Positions 1 to 5,624 of a stretch of 12,352 bases of DNA are shown here, in pieces. The translations under genes and the position numbers were made by a program. Source of the DNA: Spirochaetae bacterium HGW-Spirochaetae-9 (GTDB taxonomy: Bacteria > Spirochaetota > Spirochaetia > Treponematales > Rectinemataceae); assembly GCA_002839205.1 (NCBI GenBank), contig PGXP01000016.1, forward strand, positions 1 through 12,352. Direction: 5' to 3'. Positions within the stretch are counted from its first letter, which is position 1; each line of letters starts with the position of its first letter. The notes beneath the pieces are model-generated. The model was not told where the DNA came from and did no database searches. It saw only the letters and a program-made list of their open reading frames with translations.

Positions 1-425
1 GCTGAGGCGAGTATATTCCCGAAGCGGAGTTGATACGGGATGGATTCGCTGCTCGTATCGGCCGGATTCCTGAGGCTTCCTCCATTTGCCGAATAGACGT
101 TCACGCTGTATGAAGACATAAGGTTGGAGAAGAGCCGTGCGTTGCCGAGATCGATTGTCGCTCCCGTACGTATCGCAAATCCTGCTTTATCGTTCACGGT
201 ATTTTTGCTTTCGCTGCCATAGCCGCCGTCTTCGGGGAGATATCCCACAAGCCGAGCTGTTGAATCCTTTGCAAAGTCGAGCGACAGGTTGATGACGGGG
301 GGCACGTAAGCGACGATCTGGATAATCGCGGTTTTGCTCACGGCGCGACTCTGCGCATAGGTGTTTCCCGCTGCGGCGAGAACGAGAGATGCGAGAACTA
401 TCCGTTTCCAGAAACCGCCTGTCAT
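1..425 (-). CDS. Secreted protein of unknown function, N-terminal part (cut by window edge)
   Basis: An open frame runs without a stop from ATG at 425 to the left edge, giving 141 codons; the C-terminus lies outside the window. Residues 1-25 form a clear Sec signal peptide: a basic start (MTGGFWKR), a hydrophobic core (IVLASLVLAAAG) and a signal peptidase I site after NTYA, so the mature protein would begin at QSRAV. The mature part looks beta-rich, with alternating hydrophobic stretches such as IIQIVAYVPPVINLSLDF, followed by a Gly/Ser-rich section containing YSVNVYSANGGSLR and IPYQLRFG. I do not recognise the family. The pattern vaguely recalls small secreted beta-sandwich or pilin-like proteins, which is only an impression. 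The start is supported by GAGG eight bases upstream. It has its own upstream region and is separated from the next minus-strand gene by a terminator. Confidence 0.7.
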   Translation of the reverse strand, partial: MTGGFWKRIVLASLVLAAAGNTYAQSRAVSKTAIIQIVAYVPPVINLSLDFAKDSTARLVGYLPEDGGYGSESKNTVNDKAGFAIRTGATIDLGNARLFSNLMSSYSVNVYSANGGSLRNPADTSSESIPYQLRFGNILAS

Positions 426-445
426 CTGTCTTACCTCATCCTTAC

Positions 446-481
446 CATAACTATACGTGGGGCAAGGAGGGTATAGTTATG
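446..481. repeat. 11-bp inverted repeat upstream of the secreted-protein gene
   Basis: CATAACTATAC (446-456) and GTATAGTTATG (471-481) are perfect inverted copies separated by 14 bases. The repeat lies 21 bases upstream of the minus-strand start at 425. Seen as DNA it is a large operator-like dyad, and the minus strand also reads TATAGT, a good -10 hexamer, within it. Seen as RNA on the minus strand it would be an 11-bp hairpin whose loop reads CCUCCUUGCCCCAC, complementary to purine-rich ribosome-binding sequences. Which role applies cannot be decided from sequence alone. Confidence 0.65.
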
Positions 482-503
482 CCGGGCAGGCCTCGGACAA
501 TCG

Positions 504-531
504 ATTATTGCTGTTTTTGAGCGTTTTACAA
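504..531 (-). promoter_or_regulatory. Candidate sigma-70-type promoter for the secreted-protein gene
   Basis: On the minus strand TTGTAA (526-531, four of six consensus bases) is followed after 16 bases by AATAAT (504-509, five of six). Transcription from here would begin near 497 and give a leader of about 70 bases containing the 446-481 inverted repeat. The competing -10 hexamer TATAGT inside the repeat has no good -35 partner. The call is tentative. Confidence 0.3.
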
Positions 532-672
532 GAAAGGCAGCGTCAAGTTTAGTCCAAAACCTCCAATACAGAGCGCTGAAGGCGGCGAGTTGCCAATAGA
601 TCTAAAATCTCAAATATCTCCAGGGGGCAGCGGATCCTGTCGCGCAGCTTCTGATAACTCGATATCGGGCAC
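532..672. other. Intergenic stretch with no recognisable gene
   Basis: The gap between the secreted-protein start (425) and the immunophilin stop (739) is about 310 bases. It holds the inverted repeat, a candidate promoter and the immunophilin terminator. The remainder shows no convincing gene. A short open minus-strand frame ending at 549 has no start codon after the terminator and no ribosome-binding site, so I do not call it. Confidence 0.5.
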
Positions 673-676
673 GAAT

Positions 677-714
677 AAAAAGGGGCTGTCCGCTGGATTT
701 CATCGGACAGCCCT
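677..714 (-). terminator. Rho-independent terminator of the immunophilin gene
   Basis: Bases 682-692 and 704-714 pair over 11 positions, ten Watson-Crick pairs around the core GGGCTGTCCG/CGGACAGCCC plus one G-U, with an 11-base loop. On the minus strand the stem is followed at once by UUUUU (677-681). It begins 25 bases beyond the stop of the minus-strand gene at 739, so it ends that transcript before the secreted-protein gene. Confidence 0.88.
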
Positions 715-738
715 CACGGCACGAAAACGGCGAGAATC

Positions 739-1761
739 CTATTTAATGATGGAAGTGAGTTCCATCTCGAAGACGAGGAAGGCCTCGGCGGGGATGACAC
801 CGCTTATGCCAGAAGAACCGTAGGCAAGTTCGGGGGGAATGACGACGAGGCGCTTCTCTCCCTTGCGCATCGTGGCCACCACCTTGTCCCATCCTTCTAT
901 TATTTCGCCCGTGCCGACACGGAATTTGAAGGGCCCGCCCGCCAGGGCCGACTGGTCGAAGACTTTCCCGTCGAGGAGCATGCCCTTGTAGATCACGGCG
1001 ACGGTGTCGCCTTTCGCCGGAACATCGCCGAAGCCCTTGCGGATAAACTTCTGGAATATGCCGTTCTCGTCCTTGACGGCATCGGGCCACTTGGCGAGGA
1101 TGGCAGCCTCATCGGCTCCCCTTCTTGCTTCGGCCGCTGCCTTGAGGGCCGCATAGGAGGCGATGAGCCTTTCGTCCCAGGCTTTCTGCGAAGCGTCGAA
1201 GGCCTTTGCGGCAGCGCCGACCCGTTCGATGCGCACTTTTTCCATGGTGTCGCCGGCTGCGATGGCGTTCACGACATCCATGCCTTCAACAACTTTTCCG
1301 AATACGGCATGCTTGCCGTCGAGCCAGGATGCCGCATCGAGGGTGATGAAGAATTGGCTTCCATTCGTGTTCGCGCCTGCGTTGGCCATGGAGAGGACGC
1401 CAGGGCCGTCGTGCTTGAGCTCAGGCGAGAACTCATCGGGGAATTTATAGCCTGGGCCGCCTGAACCGTTGCCGAGAGGGTCGCCTCCCTGAATGACGAA
1501 TCCCGGCTCCACCCTGTGGAAGACGATGCCGTCGTAGAAAGGCTTGCCCTTGGCGGCGTCGAGCTTGCCTTCTGCGAGACCTACAAAATTGCCAACCGTG
1601 AGCGGGGTCTTCTCGAATTCGAGCGAGATGACAATTTTCCCCTTGGCTGTATCGATCAGGGCATAGAGTCCATCAGGCCTCTCGTTCGTCTGGCATGATG
1701 CCATGCCAGACGCGGCCGCAAGGAAAGTCAGGGTGAGTATCAGTCTATTGAAATGCTTCAT
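739..1761 (-). CDS. Dual-family immunophilin lipoprotein (cyclophilin-FKBP fusion peptidyl-prolyl isomerase)
   Basis: The protein has 340 residues. Residues 1-23 are a lipoprotein-type signal ending in GMASC, so Cys23 would be lipidated and the protein anchored outside the cytoplasm. The -3 residue is Met, which is looser than the enterobacterial lipobox. Residues 32-182 are a cyclophilin domain: FHRV with catalytic Arg83, IQGGDP with Gln91, NGSQFFIT, and [10 protein letters not shown] with Trp146. Residues 183-232 are an Ala-rich, probably helical linker. Residues about 233-340 are an FKBP domain with VIYKG (Tyr258), FDQS (Asp269), IIEGW (Trp291), IPPELAYG (Tyr314) and the C-terminal VFEMEL strand. 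Both active sites look intact, so both halves should catalyse prolyl cis-trans isomerisation and assist folding of exported proteins. The start has a strong GGAGG at 1766-1770, four bases upstream. The gene is monocistronic, divergent from the deaminase operon, and ends at a rho-independent terminator. Confidence 0.93.
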   Translation of the reverse strand: MKHFNRLILTLTFLAAASGMASCQTNERPDGLYALIDTAKGKIVISLEFEKTPLTVGNFVGLAEGKLDAAKGKPFYDGIVFHRVEPGFVIQGGDPLGNGSGGPGYKFPDEFSPELKHDGPGVLSMANAGANTNGSQFFITLDAASWLDGKHAVFGKVVEGMDVVNAIAAGDTMEKVRIERVGAAAKAFDASQKAWDERLIASYAALKAAAEARRGADEAAILAKWPDAVKDENGIFQKFIRKGFGDVPAKGDTVAVIYKGMLLDGKVFDQSALAGGPFKFRVGTGEIIEGWDKVVATMRKGEKRLVVIPPELAYGSSGISGVIPAEAFLVFEMELTSIIK

Positions 1762-1848
1762 TTTTCCTCCGGATCAAGCGAAGCTACCTTATCAGAAAAG
1801 CCTTGTCGATGAAAGGTCCATCGCCGCATTTGCTCTATCCGGCTCATC

Positions 1849-1877
1849 TTGACGCAAAGGGCTTTGCGGGCAATGAT
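1849..1877 (+). promoter_or_regulatory. Candidate promoter of the deaminase operon with a dyad in its spacer
   Basis: TTGACG (1849-1854, five of six) and AATGAT (1872-1877, four of six) are separated by exactly 17 bases. The predicted transcription start near 1884 leaves a 20-base leader carrying AAGGAG (1893-1898), five bases before ATG 1904. The spacer holds a perfect 7-bp dyad, CGCAAAG (1853-1859) and CTTTGCG (1862-1868), placed where a bound repressor or activator would act. Confidence 0.45.
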
Positions 1878-1903
1878 GCCCTGAGCTGAACCAAGGAGAC
1901 GAT

Positions 1904-2395
1904 ATGGCGGAGACGGAATACAGGCGACCTACCTGGGACGAGTACTTTATGGAAGTCTGCAATGCCATCGCCAAGCGCGCCACCTGTGACAGGGGCCGCT
2001 CGGGCTGCGTCATTGCAAAGGACAACCAGATTCTGGCCACAGGCTATGTGGGCGCCCCCAGCGGACTGCCGCACTGCGACGAAGTCGGGCACCAGTTCAA
2101 GAAGCTGATCCATGAAGATGGCGCCGTAACCCAGCATTGTGTTCGCACCGTCCACGCCGAGCAGAACGCCATCTGCCAGGCCGCCCGGCGCGGCGCGGCA
2201 ATACAGGGCGCGACGGTCTATTGCCGCATGACTCCTTGTCGCACCTGCGCGATGATGATTATCAACTGCGGCATCGTGAGGGTCGTTTGCGAACGGCGTT
2301 ACCACGACGGGGCAGAGAGCGAAGAGATGTTCCGGACGGCAGGCGTTGCTCTGGAATATGTCTTTGACGAGGTTCAGAAGTACTCCAACCAGTGA
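1904..2395 (+). CDS. dCMP deaminase-like cytidylate deaminase (ComEB family)
   Basis: This 163-residue zinc-dependent deaminase would convert dCMP to dUMP, feeding thymidylate synthesis in the cytoplasm. The zinc site is complete: His84 in HAEQNAI with the proton-shuttling Glu86, and Cys112/Cys115 in TPCRTC. The substrate-loop pattern typical of dCMP deaminases is present, GYVGAPSGLPHC (47-58) followed by HCVRTVHAE (78-86). Length fits the family. ATG 1904 is preceded by AAGGAG. It is the first gene of a three-gene operon; the next start lies six bases beyond its stop. Distantly related deaminases act on other cytosine or guanine substrates, but the HCVRxxHAE arrangement favours dCMP. Allosteric behaviour cannot be read from the sequence. 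Confidence 0.9.
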   Translation: MAETEYRRPTWDEYFMEVCNAIAKRATCDRGRSGCVIAKDNQILATGYVGAPSGLPHCDEVGHQFKKLIHEDGAVTQHCVRTVHAEQNAICQAARRGAAIQGATVYCRMTPCRTCAMMIINCGIVRVVCERRYHDGAESEEMFRTAGVALEYVFDEVQKYSNQ

Positions 2396-2401
2396 GGGAA
2401 C

Positions 2402-3235
2402 GTGAGCATCAATGTCGTTTTCATCGGTGAGATCGCGGGCAAGAGCGGCGTATTCGCACTCAAGTCGACCTTGCCCGAGATACGTGCCCGCTACAAGCCC
2501 GACTTCATCATAGCGGCCGCCGATTCCACGACGGGCGGGGCAGGCCTCGGCGTCCAGCATGCCGTCTACCTGCGCAAGCTGGGCATCGACTGCCTGACGC
2601 TGGGCGAATGCGCCTACTACAAGGTAGACATGACGGAATTCTATCCTAAAGCCGGCTGGGTGCTGCGGCCAGCGAACTACCCCTACGGGAATCCGGGGAA
2701 GGGCTGGAGGGTATTCCAGGCTCAGTCGGGGAAGATAGCCGTCGTAAGCCTCCTCGGCCAGGCAGGCTTTCCCCGCGTCCACGCCGAAAATCCTTTTCCC
2801 ACGATCGATCGGATCCTTGAGCGCATAGGGGCGGATACAAAGGCTGTCGTCGTGGACTTCCATGCGGCCACGACGGCCGAAAAACTCACACTCTCTTCTT
2901 ATCTCGACGGGAGGGTTTCGGCAGTAATCGGAAGTCACTGCAAGGCGCTCACGGCCGATGCCCGGCTGATGAAAAAAGGAACGGCTGCCCTTACCGACTG
3001 CGGTCGCACTGGCAGTATAGTATCGGTGGGGGGCATGGATCCCGACGCCCGTGTCCGCGAGTTCATGACGGCGGTTCGCGTGTGGGAAGGCGACGGGACC
3101 CTGGGGCTTGAAGTGCAGGGCTGCTGCTTCAGGATCGGCGATTCGGGCCTGGCCGAGAGCATGGAGAGCTTCCGCATCCCCTGCAAGGAGACTATTGATG
3201 AAAGAAACGGGAACGATAAAGAAAATAGACGGTAA
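2402..3235 (+). CDS. YmdB-like (TIGR00282-type) metallophosphoesterase relative with altered metal site
   Basis: The 277 residues follow the YmdB fold end to end: IGEIAGKSG (8-16), RPANYPYGNPGKG (89-101), VVVDFHAATTAEK (149-161), DGRVSAVIGSH (169-179) and TDCGRTG. YmdB proteins are di-metal phosphodiesterases acting on cyclic nucleotides. Aligned from memory with Bacillus subtilis YmdB, several metal ligands differ here: Asp8 is Glu10, Glu39 is Asp41, Asn40 is Ser42, Asn67 is Glu69, His68 is Cys70 and His177 is Lys181. Only the equivalents of His150 (His154) and His175 (His179) remain. The protein may bind a different metal, have another activity, or be a non-catalytic nucleotide sensor. The start is GTG 2402, six bases after the deaminase stop. 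The last 38 bases overlap the next gene in another frame, so translation is probably coupled. Family membership is secure; activity is open. Confidence 0.85.
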   Translation: MSINVVFIGEIAGKSGVFALKSTLPEIRARYKPDFIIAAADSTTGGAGLGVQHAVYLRKLGIDCLTLGECAYYKVDMTEFYPKAGWVLRPANYPYGNPGKGWRVFQAQSGKIAVVSLLGQAGFPRVHAENPFPTIDRILERIGADTKAVVVDFHAATTAEKLTLSSYLDGRVSAVIGSHCKALTADARLMKKGTAALTDCGRTGSIVSVGGMDPDARVREFMTAVRVWEGDGTLGLEVQGCCFRIGDSGLAESMESFRIPCKETIDERNGNDKENRR

Positions 3236-3605
3236 GATCGTCCATGTCGCCATCGCGATGCATGACGGCTGCGAATCCTGCATCAACAACAGCTGCAAAA
3301 ACGGGCGAGGAGATCTCCAGAGCTACAACGCCCACGGCATCGATGTGGCGGAAGGCGACCTGGTGGAGATAGAAGTGCCGGGCGCAGAGCAGGCCAGAGG
3401 CGCCTTCTGGGTGTTGGGCATGCCCCTGGTGGCGCTCTTTGTGGGCTATGGGCTTGGGCGTCTCCTGTTCCCCACGACGACGGAAGCTCCCGCTGTTGCC
3501 TCTGCCGGAGCCTTCTTTCTTCTCGCGCTTTTTGCGGGTGTGATGGTTCAAAAAGGACGGAAGCTTGAGTCCCTTCCCGTCGTCACCAGGAAGTGCGACG
3601 ACTGA
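3198..3605 (+). CDS. RseC/MucC-like membrane protein with N-terminal cysteine cluster
   Basis: The 135-residue protein begins at ATG 3198, which has AAGGAG at 3185-3190; an earlier in-frame start at 3108 would lie deep inside the previous gene. Residues 1-60 are a small soluble domain beginning TGTIKKIDGKIVHVAI, with Cys25, Cys28 and Cys33 in GCESCINNSC. Two hydrophobic helices follow at about 73-91 and 97-117, then a short basic tail ending RKCDD. This layout matches the SoxR-reducing RseC family, whose members sit in the inner membrane and act with Rnf-type electron-transfer complexes or in sigma-E control. No Rnf or sigma/anti-sigma gene lies nearby, so its partner is unknown. The cysteine cluster suggests a redox or metal role (inference). 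Confidence 0.78.
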   Translation: MKETGTIKKIDGKIVHVAIAMHDGCESCINNSCKNGRGDLQSYNAHGIDVAEGDLVEIEVPGAEQARGAFWVLGMPLVALFVGYGLGRLLFPTTTEAPAVASAGAFFLLALFAGVMVQKGRKLESLPVVTRKCDD

Positions 3606-3635
3606 AGATTTGTTTCTCCAGCCAGAAATCAGCGT

Positions 3636-3664
3636 TTGACTCCACCCTTGATCGGTGGAATAAT
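3636..3664 (+). promoter_or_regulatory. Strong candidate promoter of the opp operon with a dyad in its spacer
   Basis: TTGACT (3636-3641) and AATAAT (3659-3664) each match five of six sigma-70 consensus bases, with the ideal 17-base spacing. Transcription would begin near 3671, giving a leader of about 50 bases. An inverted repeat, TCCACC (3641-3646) and GGTGGA (3654-3659), fills the spacer and touches both hexamers. A second, nearly continuous dyad, CCGGCG-T-CGCCGG (3673-3685), lies at the predicted start site. Both resemble operators. GGAGAC (3710-3715) serves as ribosome-binding site for ATG 3722. Confidence 0.6.
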
Positions 3665-3721
3665 GAAAACAACCGGCGTCGCCGGCGTTCAGGACATCTT
3701 CTGGCACATGGAGACAGGCGC

Positions 3722-5545
3722 ATGAAACGATCATATTCTTCCATTCTCATTGCGATGTTGCTCTGCGTCGCGGCCGTCGCTGGCGCCGCGCCGAAATCTG
3801 AAGATTTTTATACCGTCTACGCAGGCGAGCTTACAACCCTCAATTACCTCGTGGTAGCGGCTGAAAATGAGCACTCCGTCATAGCCAACGTGGTCGATGG
3901 CCTCGTCGAGTACGACAAGTACGGCGTCCTGGTGCCGTCTCTCGCCACCGACTGGACGAACTCGGCCGATGGCAAGACCTGGACCTTCAGCCTCCGCAAG
4001 GGAGTGAAGTGGGTCGACAACAAAGGCAAGGATTACGCGGAAGTGGTCGCCCAGGACTGGGTCGATGCGGCTGAATACCTCTTCAACAAGAAGAACGCCT
4101 CCCTCACCGCCAAGATCGCCTACGAGGTCATCAAGGGCGCCAAAGCCTATTTTGAAGGCTCTCTCACCGACTTCAGCCAGGTCGGCGTCAAGGCTCTCGA
4201 CAAGTACACAGTACAGTACACCCTTGAAAAGCCGGTTCCCTACTTCCTCAGCATGCTCACCTACGTCTGCTTCCTCCCCGTCAATGGCAGCTTCCTCGAG
4301 AAAGCGGGCACCAGGTTCGGAACCGACAACAAGACCCTTCTCTACAACGGCGCCTATGTCATCGACACGTTTGAGCCCCAGGTGGGACGAACCCTCGTCC
4401 GCAACGACAAGTACTGGGACAAGGACCACGTCTACATCAAGCGACTCAACTACAAGTACAACAAGGAAGCGAGCACCCTCGGCCCTGAGCTATTCCTCCG
4501 CGGCGAAATCTCCTCCGTGGGCATTCCTTCCTCCCTCATCGATTCCTGGATGAAGGACCCGGCCAAGAAAGCCATAGTCCGCCCCGCCGAGACTTCTTCC
4601 TACACCTATTTCTATGCCCTCAACTTCAATCCCACCTTCGAAGCCCAGTACGAGCCCGACAACTGGAAGGTCGTGGTCAACAACAAGAATTTCCGCAAGT
4701 CTCTCTATCACGCCCTCGACAGGAAGGCCGCGATGATCACGGCCGAGCCTTACGCTCCCGAAAGGCGCCTCCAGAACGCCATCACGCCCCGCAACTTCGT
4801 CAACGCGGCGGGCAAGGATTTTGTGGATATGTCCGACCTGGCCAAAATTTCCAAGACCGACACCTTCAACAAGGCGCTCGCCGCCGAGTTCAAGGCCAAG
4901 GCCAAGGCGGAGCTGGCGGGCAAGGCGAAATTCCCCGTCAAGATCATGATGCCCTACAACGCGGGCGCCACCGACTGGACAAACCGAGCCCAGGTCGTGG
5001 AGCAGCAGTTGGAGAACCTCCTCGGCGCCGATTACATCGATGTGATCCCCGTCTCCTTCCCGGCTACCGGCTTCCTCGGCGCCACGAGGCGCAAGGGCAA
5101 TTATGCCCTGCAGGAAGTCAACTGGGGCCCCGACTATGCCGATCCAGAAACCTATACCGATCCCTTCGTGACCGGCTCCAACTATAACTGGCCCGAAAAG
5201 GCCACCGGCTACGCCCAGGCCAATGGCAAGACCCAGTACGAGAATATGGTCGATGCCGCCAAGGCCGAAGTCGTCAACATCGCCAAGCGATACGAGCTCT
5301 TCGCCAAGGCCGAGGCTTACTTCATCGGCGAAGCCTTCGTCATCCCCTACGCGATTGGCGGCGGCGGTTTCACGGCTTCCAAGCTCGAGCCCTTCTCCTA
5401 TCCTTTCGCTCCCTTCGGCATGTCCTATCTCAAGTTCAAGGGCCAGACTGTCATGCAGAAACCCCTTTCCACCGACGCCTACAACACGATGAAGGCTAAA
5501 TGGGACAGCGAGCGGGAAGAAGCCCTCAAAAAGTCAAAATTCTAA
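3722..5545 (+). CDS. oppA: OppA, periplasmic oligopeptide-binding protein of an ABC importer
   Basis: This 607-residue extracytoplasmic solute-binding protein belongs to family 5 and would capture oligopeptides and hand them to OppB/OppC. Residues 1-22 form a signal peptide with a signal peptidase I site near VAGA-AP. The only cysteine in it (Cys15) has no usable lipobox, so the protein is probably soluble in a periplasm. Family hallmarks include an N-terminal section with DGLVEYDKYGVLVPSLATDW, then WTFSLRKGVKW, the YTLEKPVPYFLSMLTY stretch, NGAYVI with VRNDKYWD, and FRKSLYHALDRKA. The C-terminal domain contains VNWGPDYADPETYTDPF. ATG 3722 is chosen for its GGAGAC site and the signal peptide; the frame is open upstream but without support. 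Codon use is strikingly biased to C-ending codons (AAC, ACC, CTC, ATC), more than its neighbours, as expected for an abundant protein. It heads the opp operon. Confidence 0.93.
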   Translation: MKRSYSSILIAMLLCVAAVAGAAPKSEDFYTVYAGELTTLNYLVVAAENEHSVIANVVDGLVEYDKYGVLVPSLATDWTNSADGKTWTFSLRKGVKWVDNKGKDYAEVVAQDWVDAAEYLFNKKNASLTAKIAYEVIKGAKAYFEGSLTDFSQVGVKALDKYTVQYTLEKPVPYFLSMLTYVCFLPVNGSFLEKAGTRFGTDNKTLLYNGAYVIDTFEPQVGRTLVRNDKYWDKDHVYIKRLNYKYNKEASTLGPELFLRGEISSVGIPSSLIDSWMKDPAKKAIVRPAETSSYTYFYALNFNPTFEAQYEPDNWKVVVNNKNFRKSLYHALDRKAAMITAEPYAPERRLQNAITPRNFVNAAGKDFVDMSDLAKISKTDTFNKALAAEFKAKAKAELAGKAKFPVKIMMPYNAGATDWTNRAQVVEQQLENLLGADYIDVIPVSFPATGFLGATRRKGNYALQEVNWGPDYADPETYTDPFVTGSNYNWPEKATGYAQANGKTQYENMVDAAKAEVVNIAKRYELFAKAEAYFIGEAFVIPYAIGGGGFTASKLEPFSYPFAPFGMSYLKFKGQTVMQKPLSTDAYNTMKAKWDSEREEALKKSKF

Positions 5546-5570
5546 GGCAACGTGTCTATACTTCTTGCAT

Positions 5571-5602
5571 TCAGCGCGGGTGGGGTAACCCATTCGCGCT
5601 GA
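5571..5602 (+). promoter_or_regulatory. Long intercistronic hairpin with GUAA tetraloop between oppA and oppB
   Basis: TCAGCGCG (5571-5578) and CGCGCTGA (5595-5602) pair perfectly. The stem continues through two G-U pairs, a U-A pair and three G-C pairs, 14 pairs in all, closing on the tetraloop GUAA (5585-5588), a stable GNRA fold. Only UUU follows, so it is not a full terminator. Such structures after a binding-protein gene usually protect the upstream message from 3' exonucleases or cause partial termination, giving more OppA than permease. A TATACT hexamer at 5557-5562 lacks a good -35 partner. Confidence 0.8.
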
Positions 5603-5624
5603 TTTACAAGGTTCCGGAGCATCA

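Noticed and set aside
479..520. 13-codon plus-strand frame with AAGGAGG upstream
   Set aside because: The purine run is the reverse side of the inverted-repeat spacer, and the peptide leads nowhere.
549..671. Short minus-strand frame between the immunophilin terminator and the secreted-protein gene, considered as a gene remnant
   Set aside because: There is no start codon after the terminator, no ribosome-binding site and no recognisable similarity; 40 codons of open frame can arise by chance.
1844..3298. 484-codon open frame on the minus strand opposite the deaminase and YmdB-like genes
   Set aside because: It lies antisense to two well-supported genes, its translation has no domain, signal or membrane pattern, and long antisense frames are common in GC-rich coding DNA.
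3663..3725. 20-codon leader frame ending with an ATGA overlap at the oppA start
   Set aside because: The coupling geometry is attractive, but its ATG overlaps the -10 hexamer of the best promoter and would not be transcribed from it. It would count only if transcripts start further upstream.
3731..4429. 232-codon minus-strand frame opposite oppA
   Set aside because: It is produced by the strong C-ending codon bias of oppA on the other strand; there is no independent coding evidence.
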